The notes beneath the pieces are model-generated. The model made no database searches, had not been told where the DNA came from, and worked only from the letters and a program-made list of their open reading frames with translations. Shown one piece after another: positions 1-9,062 of a stretch of 64,000 bases of DNA (position 1 is the stretch's first letter; each line of letters starts with the position of its first letter). Origin of the DNA: Lachnobacterium bovis DSM 14045 (GTDB lineage Bacteria > Bacillota > Clostridia > Lachnospirales > Lachnospiraceae); contig NZ_FNPG01000006.1 of NCBI RefSeq assembly GCF_900107245.1, positions 117,313 through 181,312 on the forward strand, given 5' to 3'. A program made the position numbers and the translations under genes.

Positions 1-972
1 CTAGAAAAAAATTGTCAATATTCAATGTATCACGAGGGAGAAATGATACATATTCCAATAAATAATGAAATTACTGAGATCCCAATTACTTATATTAATG
101 AAGAATATTATAAATTGAGCAATATTGAACTTTCTAAGGGCAAGAAATTGAATTTTGATTTTAAATTTTCAAAAAATGCTGAAATACCAGTACTAGTAGG
201 TAATGAGTTAGCTAAAGATTATCCTATTGGATCGAAAATAAAAATCAAGACAGGATCATTTGATAAAAAAATTGTCCTTAAAGTTTCAGGTGTGTTGAAG
301 AAGGATTTTTGTTATACTAATAATCGTTTGTTTTGTTCACAGGAGTATCAAAATTTTTCAATTATATTTCCGGTAAATAGAAGTGTAATTAAAAATGCCA
401 ATTTGGATTTACTTGAAAATGGACTATATAATTTAATTATTTTAAACACTAACAAGGAAAGTGCTAATAAAGTAAGCAAGGTCATTAAAGATAAACTTAA
501 TATTAACATAGAGTTTATGAGTAGAGAGCAAAACAAAGCATTTTTTGATGATTATTTATATAGTGCAATTAGATTTATAGGTATAATTGTAGGAATTATA
601 CTATTGATTACAATGAGTATATCTATCTGGAACGTAATCGTAAGTGTACGACTTATGAAAAAAGATTTTACAATAAGCTTATTGACGGGACTAAGTTATT
701 CAAAGTTGAGAAAAATATTATATAGCTTCTATACATTGATGTTTTCTGCAGATACTATGATTGTTTTTTTGATTATATTTTTTGACCGAAAGAGAGCATG
801 GCATGAAAAAAATTCATATGGATGTATATATGGAGTTTTAGGACTTGCGGACAAGGATTGGATGGCTCTTTTAATTGTTATCGTAGTAGATGTTATAGTT
901 GGAACAATACTTGTAGAAAGCATGATGTATAAAATAAAAAAGATTCCAATTTCATTAGGAGTGTTACAATGA
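1..972 (+). CDS. ABC transporter permease, FtsX/MacB-like, 5' end outside the window
   Basis: The frame is open from base 1, so the first ATG at 25 is internal and the true start lies upstream. The visible part has an extracytoplasmic MacB-like beta-rich domain (about residues 1-180 of the visible part), then a membrane segment near 190-215, a short coupling loop (VRLMKKDF), and two further membrane segments near 240-260 and 285-305. This is the C-terminal half of a FtsX-type permease. It overlaps the ATPase start by 4 bases (ATGA), so the two are translationally coupled. Families it could belong to include MacB-type efflux and lactococcin-972-type bacteriocin export/immunity; the substrate is unknown. 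Confidence 0.75.
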   Translation, partial: LEKNCQYSMYHEGEMIHIPINNEITEIPITYINEEYYKLSNIELSKGKKLNFDFKFSKNAEIPVLVGNELAKDYPIGSKIKIKTGSFDKKIVLKVSGVLKKDFCYTNNRLFCSQEYQNFSIIFPVNRSVIKNANLDLLENGLYNLIILNTNKESANKVSKVIKDKLNINIEFMSREQNKAFFDDYLYSAIRFIGIIVGIILLITMSISIWNVIVSVRLMKKDFTISLLTGLSYSKLRKILYSFYTLMFSADTMIVFLIIFFDRKRAWHEKNSYGCIYGVLGLADKDWMALLIVIVVDVIVGTILVESMMYKIKKIPISLGVLQ

Positions 973-1640
973 AAAATATTATAGAAATTAACATTAACGA
1001 AAAGGTGTATAGTAAAAAAAAAGAAGAAAGCTTGTCAATATTGAATAAATTCAATCTAGAGGTAAAAGAGGGTGAGAAGCTGTCTATTGTAGGAGAGTCA
1101 GGAGTAGGAAAAACTTCTTTGCTTAATATATTGGGATTGATTGATAGTGATTTTGATGGGACATATAGATTATTTGGTGAAGATACTTTAAAACTGAATG
1201 AGAAGGAGAAGGCAAAATTGAGAAATAAAAAAATAGGTTTTGCACTCCAAGAGTCAGCTCTTATAGATTCATTATCTATTGAGGAAAATATTAAATTACC
1301 ACTAATGTATATTGATTCAAAAGATCAAAGTTTTGATCAGAAGGAATATAACGAAATGATACATACAATTGGTATAGAATCTATTTTAAAGAAAAAACCC
1401 AATCAATGTTCTGGTGGACAAAGATCGAGAGCAGTTTTTGCGAGAAGCATCATAATGAAGCCAAACATTATACTATCAGATGAGCCTACATCATCGTTAG
1501 ATGTTGAGAATAAAGAAAAAATAATGAATTTACTTTTTAAAATGAATGAAAAGTATAATACAACGATAATTACTGTTACGCATGATTTGGAAGTTGCCAA
1601 TCAACATGACAGAGTAATACGTCTTGAAAGGAGTAAGTAG
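969..1640 (+). CDS. ABC transporter ATPase, MacB/LolD-like
   Basis: Cytoplasmic ATP-binding subunit for the preceding permease. All catalytic motifs are visible: Walker A GESGVGKTS (42-50), Q-loop near ALQES, signature CSGGQ, Walker B IILSDEP with the D-loop SSLD, and the switch histidine in THD. At 223 residues it is a typical length for the MacB/LolD/SalX group. The start codon overlaps the permease stop. The sequence AAAGGAG near its 3' end (1627-1633) is the ribosome binding site of the next small gene, so all three probably form one transcript ending at the 1820-1865 terminator. Confidence 0.88.
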   Translation: MKNIIEININEKVYSKKKEESLSILNKFNLEVKEGEKLSIVGESGVGKTSLLNILGLIDSDFDGTYRLFGEDTLKLNEKEKAKLRNKKIGFALQESALIDSLSIEENIKLPLMYIDSKDQSFDQKEYNEMIHTIGIESILKKKPNQCSGGQRSRAVFARSIIMKPNIILSDEPTSSLDVENKEKIMNLLFKMNEKYNTTIITVTHDLEVANQHDRVIRLERSK

Positions 1641-1641
1641 A

Positions 1642-1797
1642 ATGGGATTTTATGTAATGCTATTAGCATTTTTTGTGGGAATTGCTTTAATTGCGACAGG
1701 AGCAACTAAAAAAACAAATAAGGTTATACGTATAGTACTTATAGTTTTAGGTATTGTATCATTAGGAGCAGCAATATATATGGGACTACCAAAATAA
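1642..1797 (+). CDS. Small two-segment membrane protein, 51 residues, function unknown
   Basis: Short gene of 51 codons starting ATG at 1642 and ending TAA at 1795-1797. AAAGGAG (1627-1633) lies 8 bases before the start, inside the ATPase gene. The protein is almost entirely hydrophobic: segment 1 about residues 4-20, a short basic turn (KKTNK), segment 2 about 28-48. It is directly followed by the operon's terminator. It could be a small accessory or immunity subunit of the ABC exporter; that is inferred from position only. I do not recognise a family. Confidence 0.7.
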   Translation: MGFYVMLLAFFVGIALIATGATKKTNKVIRIVLIVLGIVSLGAAIYMGLPK

Positions 1798-1819
1798 AAG
1801 CATATACAGTTCATAAGAC

Positions 1820-1865
1820 CACCAAATGTTAGAAAAGTTATAGCTAACATTTGGTGTTTTTTTTT
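1820..1865 (+). terminator. Rho-independent terminator of the ABC exporter operon
   Basis: Perfect 13-bp stem CACCAAATGTTAG (1820-1832) with CTAACATTTGGTG (1844-1856), an 11-base loop, then nine T residues (1857-1865). Confidence 0.92.
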
Positions 1866-1946
1866 ACGATAAATTTAGAAAGAAAAATATACATTAGGGA
1901 AGTTAATTAACTAATCATGTGTAGAATAATTCTGGGGGGAATGTAA

Positions 1947-3515
1947 ATGAATAAAAAAGCGAGTATTGCATATTTAATTAAACAGCTGTTAAAAAGAATA
2001 CTGATTTTAGTGACGGTTGTATCAGTAATAATTATAGTAAGCTTATATGTTTTTACAAGATATACTGGCGTTGTTAATGAGGCTGGAGTTGTACGAGGAG
2101 GAAGCCAAAGAGCCGTAAAACAGGTGTTGGCTGGTGCAGATGAGACAGAGATGGTTTCTAAAGTGTCTGCTAATATTGAAGATTTAGATGGAAAAATGCA
2201 TTTTGGTAAATTTCCTTCGAGCAGAGATGAAGTTGAAAAATACTGGAATTCGAAACTGTCAGAGGCCATTGAAAATTATAAAAATTCTGATAAAAAGGAT
2301 GCTAGTGAACTTCTAGAGGAAAGTGAAAAATTTTTTACAATGACTAACACGATGGTTAATGATGCTCAAAATTTAGTAGATGTTATAGCTGTAATTTTAT
2401 ATATCATGTTAGTTGCCTTTGTTATTACAACATTTGCTGTACTTAAGAGCATAAACAGAATTTTTAAATTTAGAGTTGTTGATCCGATTATGTCACTAGA
2501 GGGTAATCTAAACAAGCTTTCTGAAGGACATTTGAGCGAGGAACTTGTTTATACAAGGGATGATGAGATTGGAATATTATATAAACTGTTAAATAATATG
2601 AGATTAGGACTTGTTGATTATGTGGCTGACATTGACGATAATTTGAACGTTATGGCTTCGGGAGATTTGGTGACAGATACCGGTATGCAATACGTTGGCG
2701 ACTATGTTTCTATACAAGAAAATATTAATCATATTAGAAAATCGTTGAGTACAGAAATTTCAAAGATGGGAGAACTGGCAAACAGTGTAGCTCTTAGTGC
2801 AGAAGAAGTTTCTAAAGTGTCTCAGAGTTTAGCTGAAGGTGCAGTAAATCAAACAGACAGCATACAAACGTTGCAGGATAAGATTGGTGTTACTATGCGA
2901 GAAAATGAAAAAGTTGAAAGTTATGTAGAGGATGCTTTAAAATCAAGTGGAAACACGAAGGACAGCGTTGAGGAAAGTAAAGAGCAAATGAATAATGTTG
3001 TAAATGCTATTAATGAGATTTCTAAAGCGTCAGAAGAGATTAAATCTATTTTGGTAGCACTAGAAGGAATCACAAATCAGACTAGTTTACTTTCACTTAA
3101 TGCATCAATAGAAGCTGCAAGAGCTGGAGAAGCTGGTAAAGGCTTTGCAGTTGTAGCAGAGGAAGTTAGACAGCTTGCAGAGCAATCAGCTAAATCTACG
3201 CAAAACATTAGTGCTTTGATTTCTAATACTTTAGAGAGTATTGAAAATGGAACAAAGGTTGTAAATGTTGCAGCAGAGTCTTTAAATGGAATTATTGAAA
3301 ACACGGATGCAGTAGACAGTATTATTGACAAACTTAAAGAACAAAGTTATTCACAATTAGTTATGATGAAGGAGATTGATGAGCTGTCTGCAGAAATACT
3401 TGGAGTTGTAACTGATAATTCGGCTGTTTCACAAGAGTGTGCGGCTTCTAGTAATGAACTTTCTTTGTCTTCTGATTCACTTAAGGAAAGTGTTAATAAG
3501 TTTGTTACAGAGTAG
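1947..3515 (+). CDS. Methyl-accepting chemotaxis protein
   Basis: Membrane chemoreceptor that passes ligand occupancy to CheA. Order of parts: cytoplasmic start, membrane helix about 17-37, an extracellular helical sensor of only ~100 residues, second membrane helix about 142-165, HAMP about 168-222, then a long coiled-coil signalling domain with the conserved hairpin tip ([20 protein letters not shown], from about residue 373). The segment after helix 1 ([13 protein letters not shown]) resembles the conserved helix of PilJ/nitrate-sensor-type four-helix bundles, which is only a hint at the ligand class. GGGGGA precedes the start. No CheW/CheA genes are nearby; a weak sigma-28-like site overlaps the preceding terminator. 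Confidence 0.93.
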   Translation: MNKKASIAYLIKQLLKRILILVTVVSVIIIVSLYVFTRYTGVVNEAGVVRGGSQRAVKQVLAGADETEMVSKVSANIEDLDGKMHFGKFPSSRDEVEKYWNSKLSEAIENYKNSDKKDASELLEESEKFFTMTNTMVNDAQNLVDVIAVILYIMLVAFVITTFAVLKSINRIFKFRVVDPIMSLEGNLNKLSEGHLSEELVYTRDDEIGILYKLLNNMRLGLVDYVADIDDNLNVMASGDLVTDTGMQYVGDYVSIQENINHIRKSLSTEISKMGELANSVALSAEEVSKVSQSLAEGAVNQTDSIQTLQDKIGVTMRENEKVESYVEDALKSSGNTKDSVEESKEQMNNVVNAINEISKASEEIKSILVALEGITNQTSLLSLNASIEAARAGEAGKGFAVVAEEVRQLAEQSAKSTQNISALISNTLESIENGTKVVNVAAESLNGIIENTDAVDSIIDKLKEQSYSQLVMMKEIDELSAEILGVVTDNSAVSQECAASSNELSLSSDSLKESVNKFVTE

Positions 3516-3706
3516 GATTTATGTAAATTATTGCAAATTATATTGAGCTAAAATGTGTTTGAACAAGAATATAGGTGCAAAATAAGATAGGTAGGGAAAA
3601 AATCGATAAAATATAAGAAAATATAAAATAAATACTAAGTATCACATTTATAGTAATAAATCATTATCATAAATTTTATTTATGACTAGATAATGAAAAA
3701 AATAAT

Positions 3707-3735
3707 TTGACTATTTATGTTTTAATTTATAGAAT
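3707..3735 (+). promoter_or_regulatory. Candidate housekeeping promoter of the methionine synthase genes
   Basis: TTGACT (3707-3712), 17-base spacer, TAGAAT (3730-3735), about 20 bases before the first ribosome binding site. The rest of the 3516-3760 gap is AT-rich; I see no S-box (SAM) or cobalamin riboswitch core in it. Confidence 0.6.
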
Positions 3736-3760
3736 TAAAGTATAAAAGTAGGAGCAGTGC

Positions 3761-4438
3761 GTGATAATGGATGTGAAATTGATAAGTAGTGATATTAAAG
3801 AAATTTTAAGATACTTAGCATACAATAATCAAGCACTTGATGAAGGAATTAAACAGCAAGTGCTTGATTCTATTACAAGGGTTAATGAAGCTTCAGAAGC
3901 TAAATATATTTATAAAGTTTTTGAGATGGAAGAAAACAGTTTTCCCAAGGAGCTCATTTTTTTAAAGGGAGATGGAATAAAAAATCATCTTAAAGGTTGT
4001 CACAAAGTTGTTTTGATGGCTGCAACAATAGGTATAAATGTTGAAAGGTTAATCAGAAGAGAACAAATCAGGAATATGTCTAATGCTGTTATTATGGATG
4101 CTTGTGCAAGTGTCTTAATAGAGGTCGTTTGTGATACGGTTGAATCCAATTTGAGGAAAGAGGTAGCGAGAGAAGGTTTATTTTTAACGACTCGTTTTTC
4201 ACCAGGTTATGGTGATTTACCAATTGAAATTCAAAATCAGTTTTGCGATACATTAAATACTGCAAAAACAATAGGACTTACAGTTAGTGATAGTGGAATC
4301 TTGATTCCAAGAAAGTCAGTAACTGCAATTATGGGGATATCTAAAAGTTCAGTAAAAAAGAATAAAAGAAGTTGTAATGATTGCAATTTGAAAGAAAATT
4401 GTAGATTTAGAAGAAATGGAGTAAGTTGTAGTGAATAG
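3761..4438 (+). CDS. Stand-alone MetH reactivation (SAM-binding) domain protein
   Basis: Corresponds to the C-terminal activation domain of cobalamin-dependent methionine synthase, which binds S-adenosylmethionine and remethylates oxidised cob(II)alamin. The family's conserved RFSPGYGDLP stretch is at about 149-158 and the IPRKSVTAIMG stretch at about 182-192. A cysteine-rich tail (four Cys in the last ~25 residues) follows and could bind metal. GTG at 3761 is chosen over ATG at 3767 because AGGAG (3750-3754) is 6 bases away. Its stop overlaps the metH start by 8 bases, so the two proteins are made together and probably form one split enzyme. Confidence 0.88.
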   Translation: MIMDVKLISSDIKEILRYLAYNNQALDEGIKQQVLDSITRVNEASEAKYIYKVFEMEENSFPKELIFLKGDGIKNHLKGCHKVVLMAATIGINVERLIRREQIRNMSNAVIMDACASVLIEVVCDTVESNLRKEVAREGLFLTTRFSPGYGDLPIEIQNQFCDTLNTAKTIGLTVSDSGILIPRKSVTAIMGISKSSVKKNKRSCNDCNLKENCRFRRNGVSCSE

Positions 4439-6875
4439 TATTATTTTTTTAGACGGTGGAATGGGAACAATGCTTCAGGAGGCTGGTTTAAAGCCTGGTG
4501 AGCATCCTGAAGAATACGGTTATTATAATCCAGAGGTTGTATGTGAAGTACATGAAAAGTATCTAAAGGCAGGAAGCGACGTGATTTATGCTAATACATT
4601 TGGAGCAAATTCGCATAAGTTAAAAGGCTGTAAAATTGATACAAAATGTGCAATTGATTCTGCAATAAAGACAGCCAAAAAAGCAATTGATAAATTTGAA
4701 AGTCAAAATGATGTAAAAATAAAAAAAAGAGTTGCACTTGATGTTGGACCAATTGGAGAATTACTAGAACCGTTAGGAACGTTAAGTTTTGAAGAGGCCT
4801 ATGACGTTTATAAGGAAGTAATGATAGAAGGAGAAAAAGCAGGAGCAGATTTGGTTGTTATCGAAACATTTACAGATTTACTTGATGCAAAGGCAGCAGT
4901 TTTAGCTGCAAAAGAAAACACAAAATTACCAGTGTGGGTGACTATGACCTTTGAAAAAAATGGTAGAACTTTTACGGGGACTACTGTTGAGTCAATGGCG
5001 CTTACTATGTCGGGCTTGGGTGTTGATGCACTTGGAGTTAACTGTTCGTTAGGACCTAAAGAGATTTTGAAATTTGCTAAAATTTTAAAAGAATGGACTA
5101 ATTTGCCTATTATTATTAAACCGAATGCAGGTCTGCCTGATCCGTCGACTGGATTATATGATTTGAAAGATGTCGATTTTGCAAAGGAGATGTTAGAGTA
5201 TATTCCACTTGGTGTGGATATTATGGGAGGATGTTGTGGAACAAACCCTTCATACATTAAAAATCTTGTGGATAACGTAAATAAATCTTTAAAAGAAAAC
5301 AAAGATAATCAAGAAGTATTAGGCGCAGTTGAAGAAAATAAAATCGGAGCAATTAAAAACGGTGTTTGCTCAACAACAAACGTTGTTACGTTTGGAGGAG
5401 TAAGAGTAATTGGAGAACGTTTAAATCCTACTGGTAAAAAAAGGTTTAAACAGGCTTTAGAAGAATGCGATTATGAATACGTTTGTAAAGTGGCACTTGA
5501 AGAAGAGGAAGCAGGTGCTGATATTTTGGATGTAAATGTAGGAATTCCTGGTGGTGAAGAAATTAAACTGATGAAAGATGCAATTAAGGAATTGCAGGGA
5601 GTTGTTTCAGTTCCACTTCAAATTGATTCATCAAATCCAAAGGTTATTGAGGAAGCATTAAGGGTTTATGCGGGTAAACCTATAATTAATTCAGTTAGCG
5701 CTGACGATGAAAAACTTGATGCAGTATTGCCTTTGGTAAAAAAATATGGGGCAGCAGTTATAGGACTCGCATTAGATGAGAATGGAATACCAGATACGGC
5801 AGAAGGGCGTTTTGAAAAAGCAAAATATATTTATGATAGAGCAAGAGAATATGGAATTCCTAAAGATGATATTTTGATAGATTGTCTTACACTTACAGTT
5901 TCGGCTCAGCAGGAACAGGCTGTTGAAACACTTAAAGCTGTACGAATGGTAAAAGAAAAACTGGGATTACATTGTACGCTTGGAGTTAGTAATATTTCAT
6001 TTGGATTACCAGCAAGAAAGCATATAACAGAAAATTTTTTGATTCAGGCAATGCACTGTGGACTCGATTTTCCAATCATTAATCCAAATGTTTTAAGCTT
6101 GATGGATGCAGTGTCTTCTTTTAAGGTTCTATCTGGAGAAGATGTTAACTGTGATAATTATATAGAACGTTTTACAGGACGTATAGAGACAACAACTGTT
6201 AGTTCGGCAGAAAAAGATAAATCAAATAAATCAGATGTTAGTGGAGAAACAAATGAAATATCAACTGCAGTTCTAAAAGGTCTTGGGGAAGAGACAAAAA
6301 AATTGGCAAAGGAGTTAATTGAATCAGGGAGCAAAACGGAGATAGAAGTTATTAATGAATTTCTAATTCCGGCACTTGATGAAGTTGGTCAGCTTTATGA
6401 AAAGCAAAAGATATTTTTGCCTCAGCTTATTAATTCAGCAAATGCCGCTTGTGCAGCGTTTGATATGATTAAAGAAAGAATTGCAAATCGCGGAGGCGAG
6501 AGTGTATCCAAGGGAAAAATAATAGTTGCAACGGTAAAAGGCGACATTCATGATATTGGAAAGAATATTGTTAAAGTTATTTTGGAAAATTATGGATACA
6601 AAATAATTGACCTTGGAAGAGATGTGCCGGTAGAAAAGGTTGTTGATACAGTATTAAGTGAAAATGTTACACTAGTTGGACTTTCAGCCTTAATGACAAC
6701 AACATTACCAGCTATGAAGGAAACTATTGTAGAAGTAAAAAAGGTGGCACCAGAGTGTAAAATCTGGGTAGGAGGTGCTGTGTTGACTCCGGATTATGCG
6801 ATGGAAATAGGCGCTGATTTTTATGCGAGAGATGCAAGAGATTCAGTAGATATAGCTAAGAAGGTGTTGGGTTAA
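4431..6875 (+). CDS. metH: Cobalamin-dependent methionine synthase lacking its activation domain
   Basis: Transfers a methyl group from methyltetrahydrofolate to homocysteine through cobalamin. Domains in order: homocysteine methyltransferase (about 1-290) with zinc cysteines C205, C268 and C269; folate-binding TIM barrel (about 315-570); cobalamin cap and Rossmann module (about 600-814) with the base-off motif D705-x-H707-x-x-G710. At 814 residues it lacks the ~300-residue C-terminal activation domain of the E. coli enzyme, which is encoded by the overlapping upstream gene. The start is GTG at 4431, inside that gene's last codons. An acidic/serine linker at about 590 (EKDKSNKSD) separates the halves. 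Confidence 0.95.
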   Translation: MNSIIFLDGGMGTMLQEAGLKPGEHPEEYGYYNPEVVCEVHEKYLKAGSDVIYANTFGANSHKLKGCKIDTKCAIDSAIKTAKKAIDKFESQNDVKIKKRVALDVGPIGELLEPLGTLSFEEAYDVYKEVMIEGEKAGADLVVIETFTDLLDAKAAVLAAKENTKLPVWVTMTFEKNGRTFTGTTVESMALTMSGLGVDALGVNCSLGPKEILKFAKILKEWTNLPIIIKPNAGLPDPSTGLYDLKDVDFAKEMLEYIPLGVDIMGGCCGTNPSYIKNLVDNVNKSLKENKDNQEVLGAVEENKIGAIKNGVCSTTNVVTFGGVRVIGERLNPTGKKRFKQALEECDYEYVCKVALEEEEAGADILDVNVGIPGGEEIKLMKDAIKELQGVVSVPLQIDSSNPKVIEEALRVYAGKPIINSVSADDEKLDAVLPLVKKYGAAVIGLALDENGIPDTAEGRFEKAKYIYDRAREYGIPKDDILIDCLTLTVSAQQEQAVETLKAVRMVKEKLGLHCTLGVSNISFGLPARKHITENFLIQAMHCGLDFPIINPNVLSLMDAVSSFKVLSGEDVNCDNYIERFTGRIETTTVSSAEKDKSNKSDVSGETNEISTAVLKGLGEETKKLAKELIESGSKTEIEVINEFLIPALDEVGQLYEKQKIFLPQLINSANAACAAFDMIKERIANRGGESVSKGKIIVATVKGDIHDIGKNIVKVILENYGYKIIDLGRDVPVEKVVDTVLSENVTLVGLSALMTTTLPAMKETIVEVKKVAPECKIWVGGAVLTPDYAMEIGADFYARDARDSVDIAKKVLG

Positions 6876-6986
6876 AAATATCACTTAAAAGATTATGAAA
6901 AATAAAACAAAATAAAATTTTTCTATACTGCAGGTGATATCTTAGATCAAATTTAAGAAAAAGTTTTGTGAGAGATGGAGATAGAA

Positions 6987-8849
6987 ATGTTTAAAGAAAA
7001 AGAGATTTATTTGTTTGATGGAGGATTCGGAACATATTATAGCCAAAAATATGAAGAACCTAGCCATAGATGTGAAATTGTAAATATAAAGTATCCGCAA
7101 AGAGTTGTAGATATTCATAAGGAATATATTTGCGCAGGTGCGGATGCAATAAAAACTAATACATTCGGAGCATTTTTTGAAAACTATGGAAATGATTATG
7201 TAAATATTATTAAAACAGGATATAATTTAGCAATCAAAGCAAAAGAAGAGTGTAATTCGCAAGTTGATATTTTTGCTGATTTGGGACCAGTAGTTGGGGA
7301 TGAGATAGAAAATCAGGTAGAAGAATATATAAAAACTATAGATGTTTTTTTGAAATTAGGAGCAAAGAATTTCCTTTTTGAAACATTAGGCGATGCAAGA
7401 GCATTATCTGAGGTAACTAGTTATATTAGAGAAAGGGAAAAAGAGGCAACAATTGTTGTTTCTTTTGGTGTAATGCCTGACGGATATTCTGCTGATGGAT
7501 TTTTCATAAAGGATTTATTAGAAGAAGCATCAAATGATGAAAATATTGATGCGATTGGTTTAAATTGTATTTCTAGTGCAATTCATTTGAATAGTTTATT
7601 ATTACGATTGATTAATAATTATAGATTTGATATAAAAAAGAAACCATGTTCTTTTATGCCTAATGCAGGTTATCCAGTGGTAAGAGGATATAGGACATTT
7701 TTTGAAGGTAATATTGATTTCTTTGGAAAACAAATTGAACATGCAATAGAGCTAGGGGTAGCTATTGTAGGTGGTTGTTGTGGAACAACTCCAAAGTATA
7801 TTAAACAAATTAAAGATAGAATTAATAATTTAAAAGAAAACAATAAAAAAAGCAATTCTGAATCTATAAAGGAAACAATAAATAGTGAGATAAAGGATGA
7901 GCTTTATAGGGATGAAATCCAATTAGATAAGGGAAAAAAATATACGTCTAATAATGGCTACAATAGTAGCGATAAAAAAAACAACGATAAAAATGAATCT
8001 TTTAAGTTCAAAAAGAAATTATTTGCGGTTGAGTTAGACTCTCCTAAAGATGATGACTTGTCTGTTTTTATGGAGAACGCAAAAAAATTACAAAACGCCG
8101 GAGTGGATAAAATTACAATTGCAGATTGCCCTATTGCAAGACCAAGAATGGATTCGAGTTTATTGGCATGCAAAGTCAAACGAGAACTAGGTTTAGATGT
8201 TATTCCACATATGACGTGTCGTGACAGAAATATTAATGCTACAAAAGCCTTGTTGTTAGGAATTTCAGCAGAAGGTATTAGAAATGTTTTGCTTATAACA
8301 GGAGATCCTATTCCTTCGGCACAAAGAGATGAAGTTAAGAGTGTTTATCAATTTAATTCTCGAAAATTAGCAAGATATGTTAGTTCATTAAATCAGGAAT
8401 TACTAAATGGAAAAATCAACATATTTGGGGCATTAAATGTTAATGCGGTAAATTTTCATGTTGAATTAGATAGGGCAAAACAAAAGATGCAAGAAGGTAT
8501 GTGTGGATTTTTAACTCAGCCTATTTTAACAGAGATGGGATTAGAGAATCTTAGGAAGGCTAAGCAAGAATTAAATGATGCTATAATTTTAGGTGGAATA
8601 ATACCAGTTGTAAGCGAGAGAAATGCTAGATTTATGCAGAGTGAGATTAACGGTATAGATGTGGATGAGAAAATTATAGAACGATATGTCGGAAAAACTA
8701 AGGAAGAATCAAGACAACTTGCGGTAGAAATATCAGTAGATATTGCAAAAAAAATAGAAGATTATGTTGAGGGATATTATTTGATGACTCCGTTTAACAG
8801 GACAGATATTATTATCGATATTATCGAAGAAATTAAGGCACAACTGTAA
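6987..8849 (+). CDS. Homocysteine S-methyltransferase / methylenetetrahydrofolate reductase fusion
   Basis: Two enzymes in one chain, as in the YitJ-type proteins of Bacillota. The N-terminal half (about 1-290) is a homocysteine methyltransferase barrel with zinc cysteines C194, C264 and C265. A charged, low-complexity Lys/Asn/Ser linker runs about 290-340. The C-terminal half (about 342-620) is a MetF-like reductase (FAVELDSP, then LLITGDPIP). It would supply methyl-THF for the adjacent MetH and may methylate homocysteine itself. ATG at 6987 is preferred because GGAG (6977-6980) sits 6 bases before it; the ATG at 6975 has no such site. A hairpin terminator follows. Confidence 0.9.
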   Translation: MFKEKEIYLFDGGFGTYYSQKYEEPSHRCEIVNIKYPQRVVDIHKEYICAGADAIKTNTFGAFFENYGNDYVNIIKTGYNLAIKAKEECNSQVDIFADLGPVVGDEIENQVEEYIKTIDVFLKLGAKNFLFETLGDARALSEVTSYIREREKEATIVVSFGVMPDGYSADGFFIKDLLEEASNDENIDAIGLNCISSAIHLNSLLLRLINNYRFDIKKKPCSFMPNAGYPVVRGYRTFFEGNIDFFGKQIEHAIELGVAIVGGCCGTTPKYIKQIKDRINNLKENNKKSNSESIKETINSEIKDELYRDEIQLDKGKKYTSNNGYNSSDKKNNDKNESFKFKKKLFAVELDSPKDDDLSVFMENAKKLQNAGVDKITIADCPIARPRMDSSLLACKVKRELGLDVIPHMTCRDRNINATKALLLGISAEGIRNVLLITGDPIPSAQRDEVKSVYQFNSRKLARYVSSLNQELLNGKINIFGALNVNAVNFHVELDRAKQKMQEGMCGFLTQPILTEMGLENLRKAKQELNDAIILGGIIPVVSERNARFMQSEINGIDVDEKIIERYVGKTKEESRQLAVEISVDIAKKIEDYVEGYYLMTPFNRTDIIIDIIEEIKAQL

Positions 8850-8870
8850 AAAAAATATATATAGTGATAA

Positions 8871-8916
8871 AAAAGCAGCATCACAATTTTCATATGAAAA
8901 TTACAATGCTGCTTTT
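8871..8916 (+). terminator. Hairpin terminator after the methionine genes
   Basis: AAAAGCAGCAT (8871-8881) pairs with ATGCTGCTTTT (8906-8916), with a second inner palindrome around CATATG. The T run is short, so termination may be leaky; it may also serve in the other direction for the convergent dehydrogenase gene. Confidence 0.7.
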
Positions 8917-9062
8917 AGTTTTGCTATGTTAAGTATGGCAGTTAACAGTTAGCTTTTTGTTAAATAATGTTTTAATTTCTGAATTAGTGTACATCATTGA
9001 TTTATTTATTTCGTAGGTTTATATTTTTTATTGATAAATATTTGTTTTCCAACAGTAAAATT

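Noticed and set aside
3516..3760. S-box (SAM) or cobalamin riboswitch before the methionine synthase genes
   Set aside because: The gap is very AT-rich, lacks the S-box and B12-box core sequences, and has no terminator-like hairpin before the first gene.
4808..5302. 164-codon open frame on the minus strand inside metH
   Set aside because: It is antisense to strongly conserved metH codons, has no binding site and no recognisable protein; a shadow frame.
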